Assembly (NCBI RefSeq): GCF_001456025.1
Contig: NZ_LMTZ01000140.1
Span: forward strand, 124,001 to 188,000
Direction of reading: 5' to 3'
Length of the DNA: 64,000 bases
Source: Mastigocoleus testarum BC008
GTDB taxonomy: Bacteria > Cyanobacteriota > Cyanobacteriia > Cyanobacteriales > Nostocaceae
In this document: piece by piece, positions 45,532 through 54,020 of the stretch
Numbering within the stretch: position 1 is the stretch's first letter
How the letters are laid out: each line of letters opens with the position of its first letter
Position numbers and translations under genes: made by a program
Notes under the pieces: generated by a model
Seen by the model: only the letters and a program-made list of their open reading frames with translations
What the model was told of the DNA's origin: nothing
The model's database searches: none

Positions 45532-46710
45532 GTGCCCTTGAAATATGCTTTGGTGCATGAGTGGTTAACACCAAAAGCCACTGGTGGTTCGGAACTCGTC
45601 GTTCGAGAAATTTTGAATCACATTGATGCTGATTTATATGCCCTGATTGATTTTGAATCCAGCCAAAAAGAAAGTTATCTATATAAACGGCAAATTGGTA
45701 CAACCTTTCTGCAAAAGCTTCCTTTGGCACGTAATGGGGTTCAAAAGTACTTACCTTTGTTACCGCTAGCAATTGAACAGTTAGATTTACGGGAATATGA
45801 CATAATTTTGTCTTCATCCCATGCTGTTGCTAAAGGAGTAATCACTACTCCTGACCAGTTGCACATTTGTTATTGTCATAGCCCTATGCGTTACGCTTGG
45901 GACTTGACTTTTGATTACCTAAAAGCAAGTCGACTTGGTTACGGAATAGCAGGTTGGCTAACAAGATATATATTACACAGCTTACGTCAGTGGGATGTGC
46001 TAACAGCAAATCGGGTCGATCATTTTATCGCTAATTCCAAGTATACCGCCAGTCGGATTTGGCGCTGCTATCGTCGTGAAGCAACTGTAATTTATCCCCC
46101 TGTTGATATCGAACATTTTCCATTTTCAACTGAAAAAGAAGATTTTTATCTAATAGTTTCCCGGTTAGTTAGTTATAAAAAAGTATCTTTAATTGTCAGG
46201 GCTTTTAATGAGTTAAAAAAAGAACTGGTAATAATTGGTACAGGTAATGAAATGCAAAAAATTAAGAAATTAGCTAAACCTAACATCAAAATACTTGGGT
46301 GGCAACCTGATGATGTGGTAAAAAAATATATGGCTAGTGCTAAAGGTTTTGTTTATGCAGCATGTGAAGACTTTGGCATTGCCCCAGTGGAAGCCCAAGC
46401 TTGCGGTACTCCGGTGATTGCTTACGGGGCTGGTGGTGCATTAGAAACTGTGCTTGATATCCGCTCATCAGGTCATAAAGGTACGGGAATTTTATTCAAG
46501 GAGCAAACAACAGCTGCTTTGATAGAAGCTGTAGAAGCTTTTGAAGCATACCAAGGGAAATTCGACCCAGAGTCAGCCCGAGAAAATGCTGTCCAGTTTT
46601 CTTCTCAAGCCTTTGCACAACGCTACTTTGAATTTATCGATACCTGCAATCAAAATAGATCGTCTCAGAAGGGCAAAATCTTGAAAAATATCTTGAGAAA
46701 TATTGAGTAA
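45532..46710 (+). CDS. Glycosyltransferase family 4
   Basis: The protein has about 392 residues and begins at the family start PLKYALVHEWLTPKATGGSE. It has HICYCHSPMRYAWDLTFDYL, FIANSKYTASRIWRCYRREA, FYLIVSRLVSYKKVSLIVRA and EDFGIAPVEAQACGTPVIAY. The frame stays open 62 codons further upstream, to 45346, but that extension has no conserved sequence. I therefore take GTG 45532, although its ribosome-binding site is weak. It is followed by the sugar transferase that starts glycan assembly. Confidence 0.85.
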   Translation: MPLKYALVHEWLTPKATGGSELVVREILNHIDADLYALIDFESSQKESYLYKRQIGTTFLQKLPLARNGVQKYLPLLPLAIEQLDLREYDIILSSSHAVAKGVITTPDQLHICYCHSPMRYAWDLTFDYLKASRLGYGIAGWLTRYILHSLRQWDVLTANRVDHFIANSKYTASRIWRCYRREATVIYPPVDIEHFPFSTEKEDFYLIVSRLVSYKKVSLIVRAFNELKKELVIIGTGNEMQKIKKLAKPNIKILGWQPDDVVKKYMASAKGFVYAACEDFGIAPVEAQACGTPVIAYGAGGALETVLDIRSSGHKGTGILFKEQTTAALIEAVEAFEAYQGKFDPESARENAVQFSSQAFAQRYFEFIDTCNQNRSSQKGKILKNILRNIE

Positions 46711-46796
46711 AGCCTTGCTTTTGGAAAATCACTTCTAGAAGCAACTACATTTGGCTTTAAGATTGGGACTATGTGTGGTGTGGATTGTTAAGGAGT

Positions 46797-47747
46797 ATGA
46801 TGACGGCACAGAGCTCACTCCTCTCGAGCAAATCTTCGTCTGGGAGCGAACCAGATGCTGAGAGAAGCCGCTTAAACCTGCGGGAAGCTATGCTTCGCGC
46901 GTCTTCAACTATCTATGCGCCTTCGCGTAGAAAATCCGGTACGAGGCGTCGTTTTAGCAACAATACCTATCCGGTTGAAGAAAGGGTGAAACCAAATTTT
47001 GATATATCTGGCGTTGGCAAATCTCTCAAAGGTAGGAAGCGTTATGCATCACCCCGTGATGTTGTAAAACGTATCCAACGGAAAAAGACCCCTAAAATTC
47101 GGCTCAGAGGTTTATTTTCGCAAACTTTCAACAAAGAGTTTACTAAGCGATTATTTGACATTACGTTTTCGCTTTTGGTTTTGATTTTATTTTCTCCCGT
47201 ATACTTACTTTTGGCTTTACTGATTGCTTTAAACTCAGATGGCCCAATTTTTTATGTTCAAGAACGGGTAGGGAAAAACTACAAACCTTTTAATTGCATT
47301 AAGTTCCGAACAATGGTGACTAATGCTGATGAAATACTCATGCAGATGATGGAAACTTCGCCCCAGATACGTCAAGAGTTTAAAACAAACTTTAAGCTTA
47401 AAAAAGATCCCCGAATTACTGCGATCGGTAGATTTTTACGTATCACCAGCCTGGACGAATTTCCCCAATTTTGGAATGTTTTAAAGGGTGATATGAGTGT
47501 TGTGGGACCGCGACCTTTAGTTTCTGAAGAGTTGCCTAAATATGGTCCTTACATAGATGAAATTCTCACGATCAGACCAGGAATTACTGGTTTATGGCAA
47601 GTTTCTGGACGTAATGATATTCCCTATCCTCGAAGAGTTAAAATAGATTTACACTATGTTAAATTTAGAAACTTTTGGTTGGATTTATGGATAGTTATCA
47701 AAACTGTTGGTGTGGTAATGATTCCAAAAGATAACGGTGCTTATTGA
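46797..47747 (+). CDS. Polyprenyl-phosphate sugar-1-phosphate transferase (WcaJ/WbaP family)
   Basis: The protein has about 316 residues. The C-terminal catalytic part has the membrane hairpin RLFDITFSLLVLILFSPVYL, then VGKNYKPFNCIKFRTM, LRITSLDEFPQFWNVLKGDM, VVGPRPLV and RPGITGLWQVSGRNDIPYP. It transfers a hexose phosphate to undecaprenyl phosphate, the first step of EPS repeat-unit assembly. The roughly 110-residue N-terminal region is basic, Ser-rich and not conserved, and partly comes from a GC-rich palindromic repeat (46880-46930). ATG 46797 or 46800 follows AAGGAG. A terminator ends the gene. Confidence 0.88.
   Translation: MMTAQSSLLSSKSSSGSEPDAERSRLNLREAMLRASSTIYAPSRRKSGTRRRFSNNTYPVEERVKPNFDISGVGKSLKGRKRYASPRDVVKRIQRKKTPKIRLRGLFSQTFNKEFTKRLFDITFSLLVLILFSPVYLLLALLIALNSDGPIFYVQERVGKNYKPFNCIKFRTMVTNADEILMQMMETSPQIRQEFKTNFKLKKDPRITAIGRFLRITSLDEFPQFWNVLKGDMSVVGPRPLVSEELPKYGPYIDEILTIRPGITGLWQVSGRNDIPYPRRVKIDLHYVKFRNFWLDLWIVIKTVGVVMIPKDNGAY
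46880..46930. repeat. GC-rich palindromic repeat inside a coding region
   Basis: GCGGGAAGC-TAT-GCTTCGCGC (46880-46900, one mismatch between arms) is followed by TATGCGCCTTCGCGTAG. The composition is like the interspersed palindromes found between genes here. It lies in frame in the variable N-terminal part of the sugar transferase. Confidence 0.5.
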
Positions 47748-48548
47748 CAGTTTTTAATTCGTTAATACGGGGCTATTTATGCCCCAATTTTTTTACTTAA
47801 ATAAAAATAAAACTAGTTTATTTTTGAATAAATTAAAAACTATGTTTATACGAATTTTAATCGCCAGACTAAATTATTCTCCCAAGTATTAATATTCTAA
47901 TATTCCTATTTGATTTCTTAAAATTAATAAACGAAGGAAGAAGTAAGGAGGAAGAAGGTCAATTAGATGGGGTTTTAAACCCATTTGCTGCCCAAAAGTT
48001 AGTTGTATTTATTTGGACGCGCCTGCAGGGCGTTCACGTAGTGCGTACAAATGGTCGTGTTGTTTTTATTGAGCTTAATTCTTGCATCTTCCGCTCAAAC
48101 CCTCTTCCTTCTGCCGTTTGGACGCACTGCGTCCAAAGGCGATAATTATCTAATCAGAAGATATTGTAGATTTCCAGCAGGCCCAGATAGTACAGGCTGT
48201 AGTTTCCCGAATAATAATTTTAGTTATTTGAATTTAATTTTTAATTTCATCTAAGCGTAATTGTGAATTAGCAAATTTCTGATATAAAGGAATATACTAA
48301 TAAAGTTTTCGTGAAAATCAAACAGTTTGTATCCATCAAATAAGCACTTTATTTGATAAATATGCAAAATAGGTAAGTTGTTAAACTTAAAGTTGCTTAA
48401 GTACATTTACTCGTGGGAAAAGGCAAGTTATACCAAATAAAGTACGTAAAACTGGTAAGTCTTACGTGGGAGATAAAATTTTAGCCTGTTAACTTATACC
48501 TAGTTCGAGTAGTTTACTATTAGGGAAAATAAGGAAGCGTCAAGTATT
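47748..48548. other. Intergenic region before gmd with GC-rich palindromes
   Basis: It contains the terminator above, GC-rich palindromic repeats such as TTTGGACGCACTGCGTCCAAA (about 48117-48137) and a doubtful 67-codon frame (48051-48254) that runs through those repeats. No real gene is seen. The promoter of gmd should be in its right part. Confidence 0.55.
47769..47794 (+). terminator. Rho-independent terminator after the sugar transferase gene
   Basis: GGGGC (47769-47773) and GCCCC (47781-47785) form a GC stem with a 7-base loop, followed by AATTTTTTT, 22 bp after the stop. Confidence 0.85.
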
Positions 48549-49625
48549 ATGCAAAACAAGCGGGCATTGATTACTGGTATAACAGGACAAGATGGTTCAT
48601 ATCTGAGCGAGTTTTTGCTGGAACAAGGATATGAAGTTCACGGAATTATCCGTCGTACTTCAACTTTTAACACAGACCGCATAGATCACATTTATGAAGA
48701 TCCTCACAAACAAGGTGTACGTTTATTTCTTCATTATGGTGACTTGACTGATGGTACGACTTTGCGTCGCATACTCGAGGAAGTTCAGCCCACGGAAATT
48801 TATAATTTAGGGGCTCAGTCTCATGTGCGAGTAAGCTTTGACTCACCTGAATATACAGCTGATGCTGTGGGAATGGGGACATTGCGATTGCTAGAAGCAA
48901 TTCGGGACTATCAAGGTCGTACTGGAAACCAAGTTCGCTTTTACCAAGCTGGTTCTTCAGAAATGTTTGGTTTAGTACAAGCTGTTCCTCAAAAAGAAAC
49001 TACTCCTTTTTATCCTCGTAGTCCTTACGCTTGTGCTAAAGTTTATGCTCACTGGCAAACTGTAAATCACCGCGAATCATACGACATGTTTGCGTGCAAC
49101 GGTATTTTGTTTAATCATGAGTCTCCTAGAAGAGGAGAAACTTTTGTTACTCGTAAAATAACCAGGGCGGTAGCACGTATTGTTGCAGGAAAACAAAAAG
49201 ACCTTTACATGGGTAACCTGGATGCTAAACGGGATTGGGGTTATGCTAAGGATTACGTAAGGGCCATGTGGATGATGTTGCAGCAAGAAAAGCCCAATGA
49301 TTACGTAATAGCCACAGGGGAAACCCATTCTGTTAAAGAATTTTTACAGATAGCATTTAACTATGTAAATCTTAACTGGCAAGATTATGTGAAGTTTGAT
49401 GAACGCTATCTCAGGCCAGCTGAGGTAGATTTATTAATTGGTGATTCAACTAAAGCACAAGAGCAATTGGGTTGGAAACCTTCAGTTACATTTGAACAAT
49501 TAGTTTCCTTAATGGTAGAAGCAGATCTCAAAGCACTAGGTTTAACTTCCCCCAATGCTCAAGTTGCTGAATCTGTTAAAGATAATGCCATGATTCGCCA
49601 AGAACTCGGTGCACTGCATATGTAA
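48549..49625 (+). CDS. gmd: GDP-mannose 4,6-dehydratase
   Basis: This 358-residue SDR enzyme has GITGQDGSYLSEFLL (NAD(P) loop), GDLTDGTTLRRILEEVQPTE, YNLGAQSHVRVSF, AGSSEMFG and YPRSPYACAKVYAHW (catalytic Tyr and Lys), then ESPRRGETFVTRKITRA. It converts GDP-mannose to GDP-4-keto-6-deoxymannose. The next gene completes the route to GDP-L-fucose. It is near full identity to the family pattern and certain in function. Confidence 0.95.
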   Translation: MQNKRALITGITGQDGSYLSEFLLEQGYEVHGIIRRTSTFNTDRIDHIYEDPHKQGVRLFLHYGDLTDGTTLRRILEEVQPTEIYNLGAQSHVRVSFDSPEYTADAVGMGTLRLLEAIRDYQGRTGNQVRFYQAGSSEMFGLVQAVPQKETTPFYPRSPYACAKVYAHWQTVNHRESYDMFACNGILFNHESPRRGETFVTRKITRAVARIVAGKQKDLYMGNLDAKRDWGYAKDYVRAMWMMLQQEKPNDYVIATGETHSVKEFLQIAFNYVNLNWQDYVKFDERYLRPAEVDLLIGDSTKAQEQLGWKPSVTFEQLVSLMVEADLKALGLTSPNAQVAESVKDNAMIRQELGALHM

Positions 49626-49724
49626 TTTTTATTAAACTCCCAGCTATGGGCTAGAGTTTTAGCTTCATAGCTTTGCGCTTTCTGCTTGGAGCCACAGAAG
49701 TTTTATATCGACCAGGATAAAAAT

Positions 49725-50681
49725 ATGAAATGCTTGGAGCTAGAGAAAAAACGCATTCTCGTCACTGGTGGGGCTGGTTTTTTAGGAAATCAAGTCATTG
49801 AACAGCTGTGTAAAGCTGGAGCCAATCGCGAGAAAATTACTGTACCTCGATCGCGCGAATGCGATTTGCGCGTAATGGAAAACTGCAAGCAAGCAGCAGA
49901 CCAACGGGATATCATCATTCATCTTGCAGCTCATGTCGGTGGTATTGGTTTAAACCGGGAAAAGCCTGCTGAGTTATTTTACGATAACTTGATGATGGGA
50001 ACCCAGCTAATTCATGCGGCTTATGAAGCAGGGGTAGAAAAATTTGTTTGTGTTGGTACTATTTGTGCTTACCCCAAATTTACTCCGGTACCATTCAAAG
50101 AAGACAATTTATGGAACGGATATCCGGAGGAGACAAATGCTCCTTACGGTATTGCAAAGAAAGCTTTGTTAGTACAATTAGAAGCTTATCGTCAACAGTA
50201 TGATTTTAATGGTATCTATCTCTTACCAGTAAATTTGTATGGTCCAGAAGATAATTTCAATCCTAAAAGTTCTCACGTTATTCCAGCTTTAATACGTAAA
50301 GTGCATGAAGCTCAGATGAGTGGGGTCACTCGTATTCCTGTTTGGGGAGATGGTAGTCCAACCCGAGAGTTTCTTTACTCTGAAGACGCTGCACGGGGTA
50401 TCGTTATGGGAACTCAATATTACAATGAGTCCGATCCTGTAAATTTGGGAACTGGTTACGAGATCTCTATCCGCGATTTAATTGACTTAATTTGTGAGTT
50501 GATGGAGTTTGAGGGTGAAATTGTTTGGGAAACTGATAAACCCAATGGACAACCCCGTCGCTGTTTAGATACTCAAAAAGCCAAACAAGCCTTTGGCTTT
50601 ACTGCTCAAGTAGATTTTAAGCAAGGTCTCAAAAATACTGTTGAGTGGTATCGTCAGAATGCTCCACAGCTTGTAGCTTGA
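49725..50681 (+). CDS. fcl: GDP-L-fucose synthase
   Basis: The protein has about 318 residues: LVTGGAGFLGNQVIEQL, HLAAHVGGIGLN, VGTICAYPKFTPVPFKED, NAPYGIAKKALLVQ (catalytic Tyr and Lys) and VNLYGPEDNFNP. It epimerises and reduces the Gmd product to GDP-L-fucose, so the pair supplies fucose to the EPS. I use ATG 49725; a TTG at 49686 would add 13 codons. Its stop codon lies within an 18-bp tandem duplication. Confidence 0.94.
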   Translation: MKCLELEKKRILVTGGAGFLGNQVIEQLCKAGANREKITVPRSRECDLRVMENCKQAADQRDIIIHLAAHVGGIGLNREKPAELFYDNLMMGTQLIHAAYEAGVEKFVCVGTICAYPKFTPVPFKEDNLWNGYPEETNAPYGIAKKALLVQLEAYRQQYDFNGIYLLPVNLYGPEDNFNPKSSHVIPALIRKVHEAQMSGVTRIPVWGDGSPTREFLYSEDAARGIVMGTQYYNESDPVNLGTGYEISIRDLIDLICELMEFEGEIVWETDKPNGQPRRCLDTQKAKQAFGFTAQVDFKQGLKNTVEWYRQNAPQLVA

Positions 50682-50705
50682 TTTAAACTTGTAGCTTGAT
50701 TTGAA
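50670..50705. repeat. 18-bp tandem duplication over the fcl stop codon
   Basis: CTTGTAGCTTGATTTAAA is followed by CTTGTAGCTTGATTTGAA. The first copy encodes the last residues and stop of fcl, and the second carries a copy of the same stop just downstream. Confidence 0.9.
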
Positions 50706-50784
50706 TCAGTAGGGATTGGAGATTGGACTAAGAGATTGGAAACTATTTCTTTCTTTGTCCTGTCTCCTCTCTCTTACAACCCAT

Positions 50785-51195
50785 TCACTTTCCTTGGTAA
50801 ATCCACATTGGTTGAGTTTTTCCTGCTCTTTCAAAACCACATTTTTTATAAAAACCTACTGCGCCATTATCTGCGACTAAAATGCGTTGGTGAAAATTCT
50901 TGTATTTACTAGTTAATCTTTGCAGCAAATTATACCCAATGCCTTTTTTCTGATATGCTGGTAAAACTAATAAATGTGGGTAGTAAACTACTAAGTAACC
51001 GTCAGTAATAGCGTTGCCTAAACCAACAAGTAGATCGTCATCCCATGCAGAAACTAGATAATGAGAATTCATCAAGCCATCATATAATTGCTGAGGTTTT
51101 TCTGCTGCTGACCACTCATTTGCTTTATAAAGATTCAATATACTGTCAATACAAAAGTTACGTGTTTCTGTATATTGAATTCTACTTTCTGTCAT
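50785..51195 (-). CDS. GNAT-family N-acetyltransferase
   Basis: The protein has about 136 residues, with the acetyl-CoA loop in LLVLPAYQKKGIGYNLLQRL and the final ADNGAVGFYKKCGFERAG. The acceptor is unknown. I start at ATG 51195 (MTESRIQYTE); a longer frame to 51270 adds 25 residues without family support. Confidence 0.8.
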   Translation of the reverse strand: MTESRIQYTETRNFCIDSILNLYKANEWSAAEKPQQLYDGLMNSHYLVSAWDDDLLVGLGNAITDGYLVVYYPHLLVLPAYQKKGIGYNLLQRLTSKYKNFHQRILVADNGAVGFYKKCGFERAGKTQPMWIYQGK

Positions 51196-51438
51196 GGGTT
51201 TAATATTTACAAAATAATTATTTATTGTAGAATAAACTGTATCTATATATACTTTTATAACAGACACCAACTCTTAACTTAGATCAAAATTCTAACTCAA
51301 TCAAAATATCAGATTTGTAATTCAAAGCCTAACTTAAATTTAATTTAGGCAAAATAACTCATTGCACCAGTATTAATTACAAGAAACTTACAGTCCGTAA
51401 CATGCATTTGTAGGTTTGTTAATATTTTTAATAAAATT

Positions 51439-52038
51439 ATGAATAAAGCTAATCATCAAAAAAATAGCGTTCAAAAATTAAAATTACGCCAATCTGTGAT
51501 TTCTACTCGTAGATCTTTGACTAAACAAGAATGGCGAGAAAAAAGCAATCTTATTTGTTGTCATTTACAAAATTCTGCTGCATTGAGTAAGGCTAAGACT
51601 ATTCTTGCTTATTTCAGTTTTCGCCAAGAACCCGATCTAAGTTCTTTGTTGTTTAACAGAGCAAATATTGAATTAGATAAGGTCTGGGGATTTCCCAGGT
51701 GCATTGGTAAATCTCTTCATTGGCATCATTGGAAATACGACGATCCAGTAATTAATGGTGCTTATGGTATTGTAGAGCCTCACCCCGAACTACCAAAAAT
51801 ACGTGCCCAAGAAGTCAATTTAATCTTAGTTCCTTGCGTTGCTTGCGATCGTAAAGGATATCGCTTAGGTTATGGTGGTGGTTATTATGACCGTTTATTG
51901 AGTTCTCCTGAATGGCGAACTATTCAAACTATTGGTATACTTTTTGACTTTGCTTATCTACCACAAATACCAATTGAGGACTGGGACCAACCCTTAGGAG
52001 CTATTTGTACAGAAAAAGGATTACAGAAGTTTACTTGA
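51439..52038 (+). CDS. 5-formyltetrahydrofolate cyclo-ligase
   Basis: The 199-residue protein has LRQSVISTRRSLTKQEWREK at the N-terminus, ILAYFSFRQEPDL and the signature RKGYRLGYGGGYYDRLL (ATP and folate binding). It turns 5-formyl-THF to 5,10-methenyl-THF in one-carbon metabolism. It stands alone in its direction between two acetyltransferase genes. Confidence 0.93.
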   Translation: MNKANHQKNSVQKLKLRQSVISTRRSLTKQEWREKSNLICCHLQNSAALSKAKTILAYFSFRQEPDLSSLLFNRANIELDKVWGFPRCIGKSLHWHHWKYDDPVINGAYGIVEPHPELPKIRAQEVNLILVPCVACDRKGYRLGYGGGYYDRLLSSPEWRTIQTIGILFDFAYLPQIPIEDWDQPLGAICTEKGLQKFT

Positions 52039-52172
52039 GAGAATTCATATCCTTATTTTTGATTGCTAACTTACAGGGATTTATAGTGCTAGGACTAGCA
52101 TGTCGAATGCTAATGCTATTTTACTACCACAAAAGTATTTTTCGTTTTCAGGTCATAAGACTATGACTTAGA

Positions 52173-52718
52173 TTACTTACACCAATCAGTTTTAAGGATT
52201 CCGTATTGCTCTAAGTCTTCAAATTTATCCCATTTCAATATATGTTGGCGATGACATCCTTCGTGAATCATCCCTATTTTTTGCATTACTTTTCCTGATG
52301 CAGGGTTGCGGGAGAAATGACTCGAATGAATGCGATTTAATCCTAGGTCTTCAAAACCATATCTTAAAACTTCTTTGGCAGCTTCTGTGCAGTAACCCTT
52401 TCCCCAGTAAGGCTTACCGATCCAGTAGCCGATTTCTGCACGGGAGTTCTCTCGATTGATTCCCAAACCAATTGCACCACATAAAGCATTGATTTCGTGT
52501 ATTACTACCGCAAATATAACTTGACTTCCTTCCCTGAAACCTGGTAGATGAGTTTTAATCCATTTCTCTGCCATTCCATCGTCATAGGGGTAGGGAAGTG
52601 ATAAGGTCGTATCAGCAATTTCCCATGCACCTGCTAATCGTTGCACTTGTGGTGCATCACCGAGTATGAAAGGTCTAAGGATTAACCTTTGCGTTTGCAA
52701 AGTGGGTTGTCTAATCAT
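52173..52718 (-). CDS. RimJ/RimL-like GNAT acetyltransferase
   Basis: The protein has about 181 residues and begins QTQRLILRPFILGDAPQVQR, the usual RimJ/RimL opening. RAEIGYWIGKPYWGKGYCTE binds acetyl-CoA, and LNRIHSSHFSRNPASGKVMQ follows. Such enzymes acetylate protein N-termini or small amines. ATG 52718 is preferred to the GTG two codons earlier. Confidence 0.85.
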   Translation of the reverse strand: MIRQPTLQTQRLILRPFILGDAPQVQRLAGAWEIADTTLSLPYPYDDGMAEKWIKTHLPGFREGSQVIFAVVIHEINALCGAIGLGINRENSRAEIGYWIGKPYWGKGYCTEAAKEVLRYGFEDLGLNRIHSSHFSRNPASGKVMQKIGMIHEGCHRQHILKWDKFEDLEQYGILKTDWCK

Positions 52719-52981
52719 AGCCACTAGTACACTTTATTTAAATTTTTTGAGGGGATAAAAATAGTAAATAGTCAAAGATTAATATAGCTAAGTCATAAGT
52801 ATGCAAATATTTTTGCCACCTTAAATGAAATTAGCATTTAATCCCCGAACTGCAATCTTCAATTTTCTTCATCCTAATTTTCTACTTGGCTTTGGCACGA
52901 GGACATATTAGCCTAGAATTCTACAGGGGAGCCTTTGGGTGTGCCCACTCATTAAGAATTTAATAGCTCAGGAGCACTATT

Positions 52982-53497
52982 GTGGACTTATCTCTTATTC
53001 CGGCTCAGCCGAAACCTGGTATAATCAACGTTCTCGTTGAAATTACTGGCGGTAGTAAAAATAAGTACGAATTCGATAAAGATATCCAGGCTTTCGCCCT
53101 CGACCGAGTACTTTATTCTTCAGTACAATACCCATACGATTATGGATTTGTACCAAATACTTTGGCTGATGATGGCGATCCCCTTGATGGGATGGTAATT
53201 ATGGATGAGCCAACTTTTCCTGGATGTGTGATTGCTGCACGACCAATTGGAATGCTTGAAATGATTGATGGTGGCGATCGCGATGAAAAAATTCTTTGTG
53301 TTCCTGACAAAGATCCGCGCTATGTAAACGTAAAATCTCTTAAAGATTTACCATCTCATCGATTGGATGAAATAGCTGAATTTTTCCGATCCTACAAAAA
53401 TTTGGAAAAGAAAATCACAGAAATTAAGGGTTGGCAAGATGTGGATAAAGTTATGCCCCTAGTAGAGCAATGCATCGCTGCTGGTAATAAGGGCTAA
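52982..53497 (+). CDS. ppa: Inorganic pyrophosphatase
   Basis: This 171-residue family I enzyme has VEITGGSKNKYEFDKD, YPYDYGFVPNTLADDGDPLD (metal-binding Asp cluster) and DPRYVNVKSL. It hydrolyses pyrophosphate and drives biosynthetic reactions including APS formation. GTG start with AGGAGCACTATT upstream. A hairpin (53543-53579, AGTCAG...GGGAAAG...CTTTCCCTGACT) follows the stop but lacks a T-run. Confidence 0.95.
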   Translation: MDLSLIPAQPKPGIINVLVEITGGSKNKYEFDKDIQAFALDRVLYSSVQYPYDYGFVPNTLADDGDPLDGMVIMDEPTFPGCVIAARPIGMLEMIDGGDRDEKILCVPDKDPRYVNVKSLKDLPSHRLDEIAEFFRSYKNLEKKITEIKGWQDVDKVMPLVEQCIAAGNKG

Positions 53498-53542
53498 AGA
53501 TATCACAGAAGGAAATTCTTAAAAAGTTTCTCAAGCAGCTAA

Positions 53543-53579
53543 AGTCAGTAAATAGGGAAAGAAATAACTTTCCCTGACT
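53543..53579. other. Stem-loop between ppa and panD
   Basis: GGGAAAG and CTTTCCC pair perfectly, extended by AGTCAG/CTGACT beyond a bulge. No T-run follows, so it could slow or protect mRNA ends more than end transcription. Confidence 0.45.
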
Positions 53580-53625
53580 AACTGACCAAATCATAAATTT
53601 ACAATTACGGAAAGATCTAAAAGAG

Positions 53626-54009
53626 ATGCAACGAACGCTCCTTTTAGCAAAAATTCATGATTGCACCCTAACGGGCGCGAATCCAGACTATGTCGGAAGT
53701 ATAAGCATAGATCAAATGCTCTTGGAAAAAGCAGATATTCTCCCGTTTGAGCAAGTACAAGTTGTAAATATTACCAATGGAGTACGATTAATTACCTATG
53801 CAATTCCTGCTCCATCCAACTCCGGAGCGATTGAGTTAAATGGTGCTGCTGCACGTAAGGGCGTTATAGGCGATCGCTTGATTATAATGTCTTACGGGCA
53901 GTTCACTTTTGAAGAACTCAAAACCCACTCTCCAAAGGTTGTAATTGTCAATCGAAACAATCAACTGTTGGAAGTGAGGCGTTATGATGACTTGCTCGAT
54001 AATGTCTAG
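53626..54009 (+). CDS. panD: Aspartate 1-decarboxylase
   Basis: The 127-residue pro-enzyme has the self-cleavage site YVGSISID, so Gly24-Ser25 is the bond that yields the pyruvoyl group. VQVVNITNGVRLITYAIPAP and IELNGAAARKGVIGDRLIIM follow the family closely. It makes beta-alanine for coenzyme A. The gene is 12 bp before the MBL-fold gene. Confidence 0.95.
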   Translation: MQRTLLLAKIHDCTLTGANPDYVGSISIDQMLLEKADILPFEQVQVVNITNGVRLITYAIPAPSNSGAIELNGAAARKGVIGDRLIIMSYGQFTFEELKTHSPKVVIVNRNNQLLEVRRYDDLLDNV

Positions 54010-54020
54010 TTTTCAGGAAA

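Noticed and set aside
48051..48254. 67-codon frame before gmd
   Set aside because: It runs through GC-rich palindromic repeats and then AT-rich spacer, with no family signal.
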